59,574 nucleotides of DNA from Candidatus Onthocola gallistercoris (GTDB lineage: Bacteria > Bacillota > Clostridia > Lachnospirales > Lachnospiraceae), in the NCBI GenBank assembly GCA_018715345.1, contig DVLT01000031.1:1-59574 (forward strand), given 5' to 3'. A model generated the notes under the pieces. That model saw only the letters and a program-made list of their open reading frames with translations, was not told the origin of the DNA and made no database searches. Positions 17,725 to 26,284 of this stretch are shown one piece after another; within the stretch, counting starts at the first letter, position 1; the number at the start of each line of letters is the position of its first letter. The translations under genes were made by a program, and so were the position numbers.

Positions 17725-17903
17725 TGTCCACGAAAGCAATGAGCCGTGCGTTTCCAGCCGCAAGACGTTTTCTGTGCGCTTGCGGACAGAAAACGTCTTG
17801 CGGCTGGAAGCATAGGGCGAATGCCCGTGAGCGAGTGGAGCCATGGCGGAACGAGCCTGGCACGGCGTAAAGAACCGGCCTGCCTTGTTTGCGCAGGGAT
17901 CAT
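17716..17903 (+). repeat. Dispersed structured element, family 1, copy 1 (upstream of holB)
   Basis: About 188 bases closely related to the inverted copy at 27674-27859. It starts GTGGTATAATGTCCACGAAA, then has a perfect 23-base-pair hairpin (17753-17775 with 17786-17808, ten-base loop), then a conserved 3' half with GGGC-GAAT-GCCC, CCGTG...CACGG and a final CCT...AGG stem around a variable loop. The first bases supply the stop codon of the preceding kinase. TTGAAG 18 bases upstream of TATAAT could make a promoter reading toward holB. It is either a mobile/repetitive element or a 5' leader RNA; short frames inside it are not genes. Confidence 0.85.
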
Positions 17904-17975
17904 ACCAGGAAGCCTAAGAAGCCATGTTGGAGATTGAGGGAAAGACAGCCCATATAAAAAAGGGGGGAAGATTCT

Positions 17976-18965
17976 ATGTCAGACTTCAGAGATATCATTG
18001 GACATGAAGAGATCATTGAACACATGCGCGCAGCCTTGAAAAGTAAGAAGATATCCCATGCCTACATTTTTGAAGGGCCAAATGGCAGTGGAAAGAACCT
18101 CCTTGCAAAAACATATGCAAAAGCGCTGCAGTGTGAAGCCGGATATGGAGATTCATGCGGCATGTGCCCATCGTGTATCCGAATGGATTCTGGGAATCAG
18201 CCGGATGTCAAATGGATCATCCATGAAAAGCCGGCAAGCATCGGCGTGGAGGATGTCCGGACCCAGGTCAATAATGACATACAGATAAAACCCTATAGCA
18301 GCAAGTATAAAATATATATCATAGATGAAGCAGAAAAAATGACAGTTCAGGCTCAGAATGCTTTGCTCAAGACCATAGAGGAGCCGCCGGCGTATGGGAT
18401 CATCATGCTTTTGACCAATAATAATGAGGCCATGCTGCCGACGATCCGTTCCAGATGTATCACGTTTCATCTGAAACCTGTCAGACAATCCCAGATCGAA
18501 ACTTTTCTGGAAGAAAAATACAGTATTCCGGATTATAAAGCGCGGATTTGCGCCGCTTTTTCCCAAGGGGTTGTGGGACGGGCTGTGGATATGGCAGCGT
18601 CCGAGCATTTTACGGAGCTTCAGCAAGAGATTTTGAAGATCGTCAAACGCATCCATGAAATGGAAGTTTACGAAATCGTTGAAGCTATAAAGAAATTAAG
18701 TGCATATAAAGCAGATATTATCGACATTATCGACATGATGATGGTCTGGTATCGGGATGTGCTGATGTTTAAAGTGACTAAGAATGCCAATCTGATCGTT
18801 TATAAGGACGAGTACCGGAGTCTGTCAGAGCAGGCAAGCAAGACATCCTATGAAGGATTGGACAAGATCATCAAAGCGTTGGAAAAGGCAAAGGTACGTT
18901 TGAATGCCAATGTGAATTTCGACGTGGCAATGGAGATGATGCTTTTAGTGATGAAGGAGAATTAG
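17976..18965 (+). CDS. holB: DNA polymerase III delta-prime subunit
   Basis: Clamp-loader subunit that helps place the beta clamp on DNA. AAA+ features: P-loop GPNGSGKNLLA (residues 34-44), zinc-ribbon cysteines C-X8-C-X2-C-X2-C starting in ALQCEAGYGDSCGMCPSC, Walker B region YIIDEAEKM, sensor 1 and SRC-like segment TIRSRCITF. The Asn after the P-loop lysine differs from the usual Thr/Ser, in line with weak or absent ATPase in many delta-prime subunits. GGGGGG precedes the ATG. The ricT gene follows with one base between, as in Bacillus. Confidence 0.94.
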   Translation: MSDFRDIIGHEEIIEHMRAALKSKKISHAYIFEGPNGSGKNLLAKTYAKALQCEAGYGDSCGMCPSCIRMDSGNQPDVKWIIHEKPASIGVEDVRTQVNNDIQIKPYSSKYKIYIIDEAEKMTVQAQNALLKTIEEPPAYGIIMLLTNNNEAMLPTIRSRCITFHLKPVRQSQIETFLEEKYSIPDYKARICAAFSQGVVGRAVDMAASEHFTELQQEILKIVKRIHEMEVYEIVEAIKKLSAYKADIIDIIDMMMVWYRDVLMFKVTKNANLIVYKDEYRSLSEQASKTSYEGLDKIIKALEKAKVRLNANVNFDVAMEMMLLVMKEN

Positions 18966-18966
18966 G

Positions 18967-19869
18967 ATGATAAAAATAATAGGTGTCCGTTTCAGGAAAG
19001 CGGGGAAGATATATTATTTTGATCCCCAGGATAAACCGGTGGAAAAGGGACAGCATGTGATCGTGGAGACGGCACGGGGAATCGAATACGGGGATGTGAT
19101 CATCGGCCCGAGAGAAGTGACCGATGATAAGGTGATACAGCCTTTGAAACCAGTGATCCGGATCGCCACACTTGAAGATGATAAAATAGAGAGTCAAAAT
19201 AAGGAAAAAGAGAAAAAGGCTTTTGATATTTGTCTGGAAAAGATCGCGAAGCATGGGCTGGCCATGAAACTGATCGATGCGGAATATACATTTGACAACA
19301 ATAAAGTTTTGTTTTATTTTACAGCTGATGGGCGGATCGACTTCCGCGAGCTGGTCAAGGACTTGGCGTCAGTATTTAAAACTCGTATCGAGTTGCGGCA
19401 GATCGGCGTCAGAGATGAGACGAAGATCGTAGGCGGAGTGGGAATATGCGGTCGGTGCCTGTGCTGCAACTGCTACTTATCCGAATTTGCGCCGGTTTCC
19501 ATCAAGATGGCCAAGGAACAGAATCTGTCTCTGAACCCGGCAAAAATATCGGGTGTGTGCGGACGCTTGATGTGTTGTCTGAAAAATGAGCAGGAGACCT
19601 ATGAATATCTGAACAAAAAACTTCCCAGCAATGGGGACTATGTGACAACAGCGGATGGTTTTAAAGGAGAAGTCTCTGGCGTGAATGTTCTCAGACAGTT
19701 GGTAAAAGTGGTCATCACGCTGGATAATGACGAAAAAGAAATACGGGAATATCCTGTAAGTCAGCTTAAGTTCCGGTCAAAGCGCAAAAAAGAAAAGCTG
19801 AATATCAATGATGCGGAACTCAAAGAACTGGAAGCAATGGAAAAGAAGAATAAAGGTTCTGTATTATAA
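18967..19869 (+). CDS. ricT: PSP1-domain protein RicT (YaaT)
   Basis: In Bacillus the RicA-RicF-RicT complex binds [4Fe-4S] clusters, stimulates RNase Y processing and affects sporulation and biofilm formation. The cysteine-rich segments GICGRCLCCNCYL and GVCGRLMCC are the expected cluster-binding region, inside the PSP1 domain that spans about residues 55-240. The 300-residue length is normal. It is directly behind holB and ahead of trmN6, the Bacillus gene order without yabA. An intrinsic terminator follows. Confidence 0.95.
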   Translation: MIKIIGVRFRKAGKIYYFDPQDKPVEKGQHVIVETARGIEYGDVIIGPREVTDDKVIQPLKPVIRIATLEDDKIESQNKEKEKKAFDICLEKIAKHGLAMKLIDAEYTFDNNKVLFYFTADGRIDFRELVKDLASVFKTRIELRQIGVRDETKIVGGVGICGRCLCCNCYLSEFAPVSIKMAKEQNLSLNPAKISGVCGRLMCCLKNEQETYEYLNKKLPSNGDYVTTADGFKGEVSGVNVLRQLVKVVITLDNDEKEIREYPVSQLKFRSKRKKEKLNINDAELKELEAMEKKNKGSVL

Positions 19870-19872
19870 ATT

Positions 19873-19904
19873 AAAAAGAGGAGTGTTTACTCCTCTTTTT
19901 TAAA
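19873..19904 (+). terminator. Intrinsic terminator after ricT
   Basis: AAAAAGAGGAGT and ACTCCTCTTTTT form a stem around GTTT, followed by T residues. It separates the holB-ricT transcript from trmN6. Confidence 0.9.
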
Positions 19905-19945
19905 ATGTTTTATGATCATGAAAAACAGTAGTCAGGAGCGATAAA

Positions 19946-20680
19946 ATGACGTATTTAAAAGAAGGAGAAAGATTGGACGATCTGGAACGGAATGGATTTA
20001 AGATCATCCAGGATCCCAACAAATTTTGCTTTGGAATGGATGCGGTACTTTTATCTGGATTTGCCCAGGTAAGGAAGAATGAAACGGCATTGGATCTGGG
20101 GACTGGAACGGGCATTATCCCCATCCTGCTGAAGGCAAAAACAGAAGGAAAACATTTTACCGGCCTGGAAATCCAGGAAGAAAGCGCAGATATGGCCAGA
20201 CGGAGCGTTGGCTATAATGGATTGGACAAGGATATTGACATTGTGACCGGCGACATAAAAGAAGCCTCTGGATTGTTTCCACTTTCATCCTTTGATGTGG
20301 TCACCTGCAATCCGCCCTACATGACCGACTGCCATGGTTTGAAAAATCCGGAAGAGCCGAAAGCCATTGCCCGGCATGAAATATTGTGCACATTGGAGGA
20401 CGTGGTGAGGGAAGCTGGCAGGCTCGTCCGTCCAGGGGGCCGTTTTTACATGGTACACAGGCCTTTCCGGCTGGTGGAGATATTTGATGTGATGACCCGG
20501 TATAAGCTGGAACCCAAGAGGATGAAGCTGGTCTATCCTTTTATAAATAAAGAGCCTAATATGGTTTTGATCGAAGCGGTCCGGGGCGGCCGGTCCAGGC
20601 TGAAGGTGGAAGCGCCATTGATCGTCTATAAGGCTCCCGGAGTTTACACTGACGAGATTTATGATATTTATGGATATTAA
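19946..20680 (+). CDS. trmN6: tRNA1(Val) adenine-37 N6-methyltransferase family
   Basis: Class I SAM-dependent methyltransferase, homologous to E. coli YfiC and Bacillus YabB. The SAM-binding motif I is LDLGTGTGIIPILL, the acidic motif II end is TGLEIQEES, and the adenine-N6 catalytic motif is CNPPYM. The N-terminal DDLERNGFKIIQDPNKFCFG is characteristic of the family. Modification of a specific tRNA is known for E. coli; transfer to this protein is by homology. It precedes rsmI by 15 bases, so both form an RNA-methylation pair. Confidence 0.9.
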   Translation: MTYLKEGERLDDLERNGFKIIQDPNKFCFGMDAVLLSGFAQVRKNETALDLGTGTGIIPILLKAKTEGKHFTGLEIQEESADMARRSVGYNGLDKDIDIVTGDIKEASGLFPLSSFDVVTCNPPYMTDCHGLKNPEEPKAIARHEILCTLEDVVREAGRLVRPGGRFYMVHRPFRLVEIFDVMTRYKLEPKRMKLVYPFINKEPNMVLIEAVRGGRSRLKVEAPLIVYKAPGVYTDEIYDIYGY

Positions 20681-20695
20681 CAGGAGGAGAAGGCT

Positions 20696-21541
20696 ATGGC
20701 TGGAAAATTATATCTGTGCGCCACTCCCATTGGAAATCTGGACGATGTGACGCCAAGGGTCATCGAAACGTTGAATATGGTGGATATGATCGCGGCGGAA
20801 GATACGCGGCATACGATCAAGCTGCTCAATCATTATCAGATAAAAACGCCCATGACCAGTTATCATGAGTTTAATAAGATCGATAAAGCAAAATATCTTA
20901 TTCGGGAGATGGAAGTCGGGAAAAACATCGCCCTTGTCAGTGATGCGGGCACGCCGGGGATATCGGATCCGGGAGAAGAATTGGTCCGGTTTTGTCAGGA
21001 AGCGGGTATCACCGTCACATCCCTCCCAGGCCCGGCAGCTTGTATCACTGCGCTGACCATGTCTGGACTGAGTACCCGGCGGTTTTGTTTTGAAGGATTT
21101 CTTCCAACGGATAAGAAAGAGCAGCAAGAAGTGCTGGCACGTTTGCAGCAAGAAGAACGTACGACCATATTTTATGAGGCGCCCCACAGACTTTTAAAAA
21201 CATTAAGACGTATCGAGGAATATACAGGGAACCGACGTATTGCCATCTGTAAAGAACTGACAAAAAGATATGAACATGTGTGGCTCACATCCCTTGAAGA
21301 GGCTGTGGATCATTATGAAAAGGAAGAGGCAAAAGGTGAATATGTCCTTGTGCTTGAGGGGGCGGATCCGGAAGTCCTTAAAAAAGAGGAGCAGGCCGGA
21401 TGGCAGAAAATGTCGTTAAAAGAGCATATGGCTCTTTATGAAGAACAGGGACAATCACGCAAAGAGGCCATGAAATCGGTGGCAAAGGACAGAGGATTGT
21501 CGAAGCGGGATGTCTATCAGATGCTCTTGAAAGAAGAATAG
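20696..21541 (+). CDS. rsmI: 16S rRNA C1402 ribose 2'-O-methyltransferase
   Basis: Methylates the 2'-hydroxyl of C1402 in the ribosomal decoding centre. Tetrapyrrole-methylase fold: CATPIGNLDDVTPR near the N-terminus, AEDTRHTIKLLNHY, the SAM-binding SDAGTPGISDPG and LPGPAACITAL. The C-terminal region (SRKEAMKSVAKDRGLSKRDVY) is the helical tail typical of RsmI. AGGAGGAG stands before the ATG. It follows trmN6, as in Bacillus (yabB-yabC). Confidence 0.96.
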   Translation: MAGKLYLCATPIGNLDDVTPRVIETLNMVDMIAAEDTRHTIKLLNHYQIKTPMTSYHEFNKIDKAKYLIREMEVGKNIALVSDAGTPGISDPGEELVRFCQEAGITVTSLPGPAACITALTMSGLSTRRFCFEGFLPTDKKEQQEVLARLQQEERTTIFYEAPHRLLKTLRRIEEYTGNRRIAICKELTKRYEHVWLTSLEEAVDHYEKEEAKGEYVLVLEGADPEVLKKEEQAGWQKMSLKEHMALYEEQGQSRKEAMKSVAKDRGLSKRDVYQMLLKEE

Positions 21542-21598
21542 GCAGAAGAGCATATCCACAGAAACGGTTTCATATCATAATGTAAAAAGACGTATTGG

Positions 21599-22195
21599 GT
21601 GAGGTCTGTGAATCATCTGTGGGGCGGCATGCTCATTTTGGGTGTGATCCTGGGGATCATCGGCGGACATATAACAGAAGTTTCTACTGCTTTTGTTGAT
21701 TCTGCGGGAGATGCGGTCACTTATGCCATCGGCATGGCAGGGGTAGTGGCCATGTGGAATGGCATGATGAAGCTGGCGGAAGCGGAAGGACTTTTAAAAA
21801 AACTGACCAGCGCCATGAAAGGCGTTCTTGATTTTTTGTTTCCGGAGATTCCGGAAAATCATCCGGCGCGGGAATATATTGCCATCAATTTTGCAGCGAA
21901 TATCCTGGGGCTAGGATGGGCGTCCACCCCGGCCGGCCTGTCTGCCATGAAGGAGTTGGAAAAACTGAGCAGCAGCAAAGATAAGAAGAATAGACGGGCG
22001 AGCAAAGCCATGTGTACATTTCTTGTTATCAATGTATCTTCTCTTCAGCTTATACCCATGACGGTTATCGCCCATCGAAGCCAGGCGGGAGCAGCTGTAC
22101 CCACGGAAATCGTGGCTCCGGCGATCCTGGCCACACTGGCGTCCACGGCAGCCGGCGTTGTATTTGTAAAAATTGCCGGGAGGCTATACCGATGA
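21599..22195 (+). CDS. spmA: Spore maturation protein A
   Basis: Integral membrane protein of the nucleoside-recognition (Gate) fold, needed in Bacillus and Clostridium for full dehydration of the spore core; acts with SpmB. Features: hydrophobic N-terminus LILGVILGIIGG, the segment AIGMAGVVAMWNGMMKLAE, and the conserved NFAANILGLGWASTPAGLSAM. No ATG start exists; the frame opens at GTG 21599, and a second GTG at 21608 would give an N-terminus nearer the family norm but has only a three-base gap to GAGG. Its TGA overlaps the spmB ATG. Confidence 0.92.
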   Translation: MRSVNHLWGGMLILGVILGIIGGHITEVSTAFVDSAGDAVTYAIGMAGVVAMWNGMMKLAEAEGLLKKLTSAMKGVLDFLFPEIPENHPAREYIAINFAANILGLGWASTPAGLSAMKELEKLSSSKDKKNRRASKAMCTFLVINVSSLQLIPMTVIAHRSQAGAAVPTEIVAPAILATLASTAAGVVFVKIAGRLYR

Positions 22196-22716
22196 GTGTG
22201 ATCCTTTATCTTTCCGATATTATCATTCCGCTGATCATTTTGTGTCTGATCGTCAATGGACTTCTGATGAAACTGGATATTTTTTCGATCTTTTTGGATG
22301 GAGCAAAAGAAGGACTCGGAATAGCCGTACATATTCTTCCCACACTGATCGGCCTGTTGACCGCCATTGGTGTGATGAAAGCATCACATATATTTGATAT
22401 GATCGGAAACATACTGGGACCTTTACTGGAATGGGCCGATCTGGTGCCGGAAGTGGTCACGTTGATGATCGTCAAACTCTTTTCTTCATCTGCAGCCACT
22501 GGCATGATGCTGGACATTTTTACCACATATGGGGTGGATTCCAGATACGGCCTTCTATCCGCTCTCATGCTCAGCTGTACGGAAAGCTGTGTTTATACCA
22601 TGTCTGTTTATTTCATGGCTGTCAAGATCACCGATACCCGATGGACACTGGCCGGCGCTCTCACTGCCACTTTTGCCGGCATGATAGCAAGTATCCTCCT
22701 TGTGGGATTGATGTAA
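22192..22716 (+). CDS. spmB: Spore maturation protein B
   Basis: Partner of SpmA, 174 residues with about four to five hydrophobic segments of the Gate domain type: SDIIIPLIILCLIVNGLLM, ILPTLIGLLTAIGVMKA and a C-terminal TM. Family signature segments include FSSSAATGMMLDIFTTYG and SCTESCVYTMSVYF. The ATG overlaps the spmA stop as ATGA and is preceded by GGGAGG; the longer frame upstream is an artefact. A strong terminator follows. Confidence 0.93.
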   Translation: MSVILYLSDIIIPLIILCLIVNGLLMKLDIFSIFLDGAKEGLGIAVHILPTLIGLLTAIGVMKASHIFDMIGNILGPLLEWADLVPEVVTLMIVKLFSSSAATGMMLDIFTTYGVDSRYGLLSALMLSCTESCVYTMSVYFMAVKITDTRWTLAGALTATFAGMIASILLVGLM

Positions 22717-22727
22717 ATAGGTAAAAA

Positions 22728-22774
22728 AGAAACGGTCTACAGGACTTGGCGTGCCTGCAGACCGTTTCTCTTTA
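22728..22774. terminator. Bidirectional terminator between spmB and the lysine transporter gene
   Basis: AGAAACGGTCTACAGG and CCTGCAGACCGTTTCT form a long stem with CTTT after it on the plus strand and a T-rich run on the minus strand. It lies between convergent genes. Confidence 0.88.
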
Positions 22775-22815
22775 TATGATCTTACGTGGTTAACTTGAGA
22801 TCTGTGGATATCCTG

Positions 22816-24444
22816 TTATTTTTTTCGATATTCCAGATGCCGTTGGATCCTTTTCATGACAACGAGGAAACCGATCATCATCAGGATACCGATGGGAAGG
22901 CTGATCCATGCGTTTTGCGTGAAGCCGGCGATGATGTAAGTGATAAACGAGACGACAGCTGCACTCAAGGCATATGGAAGTTGTGTGGATACATGGTTTA
23001 CATGTTCACACTGGGCGCCTGCGGAAGACATGATCGTTGTATCCGATATGGGTGAGCAGTGATCGCCGCATACAGCGCCAGCCATACATGCAGATATGGA
23101 AATGATCATCAGTGTATGGTTTGTTCCGGAGAAAACGCTGACAACAATGGGGATCAGGATACCAAAAGTACCCCAGGACGTACCAGTGGCAAAGGAGATG
23201 AAGCATCCGATCAGGAAAATAACTGCGGGAAGCATATTCATCAGGCTGCCTGCGCAGTTTTCCATGATGCCGGCCACATATTCGGCAGCGCCCAGGCTGT
23301 CGGTCATAGACTTTAAAGACCAGGCCAGTGTCAGGATCAGGATGGCTGGAACCATGGCTTTAAATCCTTCCGGCAGACATTCCATACATTTTTTGAAAGA
23401 CAGAACTCCCCGGATCTTGTAGATGATCATAGTGATGATCAGCGCGAAGAAACTGCCGTAGGTCAATCCCTGAGAAGCATCGCTGGCAGAAAAGGATTCT
23501 ACAAAACTGACTCCGGAGAAAAATCCGCCGGTGTAGATCATGCCGATAACACAGCAAACGATCAGGCTGATGATGGGGATGACCAGATCGATGACCCGTC
23601 CATCCGGATGGCCTTCGATATCATCTGCGCCGGCATAGGGACGTTCAGGTGTGGTATAAATATCTCCATTCAATGCATTTTTTTCATGAATAGCCATGGG
23701 GCCGTAGTCTGCCTTCAACAATACAAGGGCTATCATCATGACAATAGTCAGCAGTGCATAGTAATTATAGGGAATGGCCTGGATGAACAGGGAAAAACCA
23801 TCCTCGCCTTCCACAAAGCCGGTAACGGCTGCGGCCCAAGATGAAATCGGGGCGATGATGCAGACTGGAGCGGCTGTGGCATCGATCAGATAGGAAAGTT
23901 TTGCCCGGGAAACGTTATGTGAATCCGTAATGGGACGCATCACACTTCCAACGGTCAGACAGTTGAAATAGTCATCAATAAATATGAGGACTCCCAACGC
24001 AATGGTGGCCAGCTGGGCGCCGGCCCGGGTTTTGATATGGGTTTTGGCCCACCGGCCGAAAGCAGCGGAACCGCCGGCCCGGTTCATCATGCAGACCATG
24101 CTGCCTAAAATGACAAGGAAAATGATGATCCCCACATTGTACGGATCAGATAATACGGAAACAATGCCGCCTTGGAATATATGGGTGACAGTGCCTTCAA
24201 AGGAAAAACCAGAATAGAACAGGGCGCCCACAAGGATTCCCACAAACAGTGAACTGTATACTTCCTTTGTGATCAGTGCAAGGGCAATGGCGACCACAGG
24301 CGGTATCAATGCCCAGAAGGTGGCGTACATGTCCGGCTGATAGGTGGCCGCATCGTTTGCAAAGGCCAGCACAGGGCACAGGACAATGGCCAGAAAAACG
24401 ATCATAAGAGCCGGAAGCCGGCGAAAGCGTGATTTTTTCATCAT
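22816..24444 (-). CDS. NhaC-family transporter, probable lysine transporter (LysW type)
   Basis: Polytopic membrane protein of about 542 residues with a cleavable-looking or first TM segment near residue 12 (LPALMIVFLAIVLCPVLAFA) and many further TM segments. The Na+/H+ antiporter NhaC superfamily signature regions are FIDDYFNCLTVGSVMRP, TAAPVCIIAPISSWAA and GTSWGTFGILIPI. Many such proteins are annotated as Na+/H+ antiporters, but the lysine riboswitch directly upstream argues that this one moves lysine; LysW of this superfamily was proposed as a lysine transporter on the same basis. GAGAGGGA supports the ATG at 24444; the longer frame runs into the riboswitch terminator. Confidence 0.88.
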   Translation of the reverse strand: MMKKSRFRRLPALMIVFLAIVLCPVLAFANDAATYQPDMYATFWALIPPVVAIALALITKEVYSSLFVGILVGALFYSGFSFEGTVTHIFQGGIVSVLSDPYNVGIIIFLVILGSMVCMMNRAGGSAAFGRWAKTHIKTRAGAQLATIALGVLIFIDDYFNCLTVGSVMRPITDSHNVSRAKLSYLIDATAAPVCIIAPISSWAAAVTGFVEGEDGFSLFIQAIPYNYYALLTIVMMIALVLLKADYGPMAIHEKNALNGDIYTTPERPYAGADDIEGHPDGRVIDLVIPIISLIVCCVIGMIYTGGFFSGVSFVESFSASDASQGLTYGSFFALIITMIIYKIRGVLSFKKCMECLPEGFKAMVPAILILTLAWSLKSMTDSLGAAEYVAGIMENCAGSLMNMLPAVIFLIGCFISFATGTSWGTFGILIPIVVSVFSGTNHTLMIISISACMAGAVCGDHCSPISDTTIMSSAGAQCEHVNHVSTQLPYALSAAVVSFITYIIAGFTQNAWISLPIGILMMIGFLVVMKRIQRHLEYRKK

Positions 24445-24486
24445 TTTATAAATTCCCTCTCTTTCGTATACATTCAAAGTATGGAT

Positions 24487-24533
24487 AATAAAAAACCGCG
24501 AATCTGTTCGAGTAAAGAACACATTCACGGTTT
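24487..24533 (-). terminator. Expression-platform terminator of the lysine riboswitch
   Basis: On the minus strand ACCGTGAATGTGTTC (24517-24531) and GAACAGATTCGCGGT (24495-24509) form a 15-pair stem, followed by TTTTTTATTATT. It lies between the lysine aptamer and the transporter ATG and is the expected off-switch when lysine is bound. Confidence 0.92.
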
Positions 24534-24553
24534 AATAATCTGTTTTTTAACCA

Positions 24554-24715
24554 ATGATAGCGCTCCACAATATGTGACAGTCCGCTGCATATTTTACAGC
24601 GACCCAGAAGTACGCCCCCGGGCGGACGATGCTTCTTCGGCGGTGTCCCCTTTCTCATCAGACGGCTGCCCGTCCTATATGTCTGAGGTACTGATGGAAA
24701 CCGCGCCTCTATCAT
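24554..24715 (-). promoter_or_regulatory. Lysine riboswitch aptamer (L box)
   Basis: Read on the minus strand, P1 is ATGATAG (24709-24715) with CTATCAT (24554-24560). Between them come the conserved blocks in order: GAGGCGCGG, AGTACC, a P2 stem CAGAC/GTCTG with TGATGAG, AAAGGGGACACCGCCGAAG, a GGGTCGCTG...CAGCGGACTGTCAC segment, and GGAGCGCTA. These are the invariant core blocks of the L box. With the terminator at 24487-24533 it should stop transcription of the transporter when lysine is plentiful. Confidence 0.97.
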
Positions 24716-24761
24716 ATGCTTTATACAGAAAGCATACAAAGATATGTATTTGATTATAAAG

Positions 24762-24790
24762 ATTCTGTCATACTTTACATTCGGTGTCAA
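24762..24790 (-). promoter_or_regulatory. Promoter of the lysine-riboswitch transcript
   Basis: Minus-strand TTGACA (24785-24790) is 17 bases from CAGAAT (24762-24767), which has a TG one base upstream as an extended -10. Transcription would begin about 40 bases before the aptamer. Confidence 0.65.
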
Positions 24791-24835
24791 GGACTTTTGG
24801 CGTATACCTGCCGTTCTGCTTTCAAATGGGAAAAA

Positions 24836-26278
24836 TCAGAATTTTTTCCAAGTTTCCGGTGTAAATAAAAGCAGTAACGGGAAAATTTCCAGACGTCCGG
24901 CCAACATATCCATAGTAAGGATAAAGGTGGAAAAATTGGAATAAACGGAAAAGTTTGCCAAAGGTCCGACTTCATTTAATCCAGGTCCGATATTGTTAAA
25001 GGCAGATGCCACTGCGGAAATGTTTGTTATTCCGTCCAGATTATCCAGACTGACCAAAAGTACAGAAATAACAAAGATCAGCAGATAAGCGGCAAGGAAA
25101 GCATAAATACCTCTCAGGCTTTCGGAACTGACAACTTTACGATCCACGGTGATCTTTGTGACGGATCTGGGATGGATAAAATGGCGAAGTTCCTGCCCGA
25201 TGGACTTAACCAGGATAATGATCCGGGAAACTTTGATACCGCCGCCGGTACTGCCGGCACAGGCTCCCACAAACATGATCAGCAGAAGGATATTCCTTGA
25301 CAATTCCGGCCAATAGTTGAAATCCGTTGTGGAGTAACCGGTAGTGGTGATGATGGAAGCCACCTGAAATGCCGCGTGGCGGAATGTTTCTTCCAATGTA
25401 GGGTACATATGCCGGATGTTGAACATGATAATAAGAACACATGCGGCGATGATCCCCAAATAGTACCGGATCTCTTCCGTCTGGAGAGCTTTTCGGGTCT
25501 TGTGTATCATGATCAGAAAATAGACGGAGAAGTTGACGCCGAAAAGGATCATAAATATGGTGATGATATACTGACAGTAAGGCGAATAGCTGGCCGCGCT
25601 GTCATTGTGTATGCCGAATCCTCCGGTACCGGCAGTACCGAAGGTCATGGTCAGGGCATCGAACAAGGGCATTTTTCCGATCAAAAGCAGGATGACCTGA
25701 AGGACTGTCAAGAACAGATACATCTTGTACAATGTCTTGGCAGTGGACTGGACAGTTGGGAAAAGCTTTTCCACAGAGGGGCCGGGGCTTTCTGCTTTCA
25801 TCAGATTCATATGGTAACCGCCGTTCATGGGAATGAAGGCCAGAAGAAAGACGAGAATACCCATTCCACCGATCCAGTGGGTAAAGCTCCGCCAGAAGAT
25901 CAGGCATTTGGGAATGGCGTCCACATCTGTCAGGATACTGGCGCCGGTTGTTGTAAAACCGGATACTGTTTCAAACAGCGCATCGATCGGATTGGGGATG
26001 ACGCCGCTGAATACAAAAGGCAGACTGCCCATGATACTGATCACGATCCAACACAAAGCAACAGTGACAAATCCCTCTTTTGTATAAAAAACAGAATCAG
26101 ACGGTTTTTTGCGGGTGATGGGAAATCCAAGTATCAGACACAGGGCGGCTGCGATGAGAAGACAATTGCCAGAAGCAAATTCTCCATATACCAGTGCGAC
26201 GATATAGGATGGGAGGATCAAAATCCCTTCACAGGAAAGGATCCATCCCAATATGTAAATAATCATTGAGTAATTCAT
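24836..26278 (-). CDS. trkH: Trk potassium uptake system membrane subunit TrkH
   Basis: Forms the K+ translocation pore with the cytoplasmic regulator TrkA. About 480 residues with four M1-P-M2 repeats; selectivity-filter-like glycines occur in TVSGFTTTGAS, FGTAGTGGFG, ITTTGYSTTD and SAFNNIGPGLNEVG. RSFTHWIGGMGILVF is a family signature. A GTG at 26284 is in frame, but AAAGGA is better placed for the ATG at 26278. It follows trkA directly on the same strand. Confidence 0.95.
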   Translation of the reverse strand: MNYSMIIYILGWILSCEGILILPSYIVALVYGEFASGNCLLIAAALCLILGFPITRKKPSDSVFYTKEGFVTVALCWIVISIMGSLPFVFSGVIPNPIDALFETVSGFTTTGASILTDVDAIPKCLIFWRSFTHWIGGMGILVFLLAFIPMNGGYHMNLMKAESPGPSVEKLFPTVQSTAKTLYKMYLFLTVLQVILLLIGKMPLFDALTMTFGTAGTGGFGIHNDSAASYSPYCQYIITIFMILFGVNFSVYFLIMIHKTRKALQTEEIRYYLGIIAACVLIIMFNIRHMYPTLEETFRHAAFQVASIITTTGYSTTDFNYWPELSRNILLLIMFVGACAGSTGGGIKVSRIIILVKSIGQELRHFIHPRSVTKITVDRKVVSSESLRGIYAFLAAYLLIFVISVLLVSLDNLDGITNISAVASAFNNIGPGLNEVGPLANFSVYSNFSTFILTMDMLAGRLEIFPLLLLFTPETWKKF

Positions 26279-26284
26279 AGCCAC

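Noticed and set aside
17661..17937. Short open frames on both strands in the family 1 element near holB
   Set aside because: They come from the GC-rich repeat, have no ribosome site and appear again as frames in the other copy; they reflect the repeat and not a gene.
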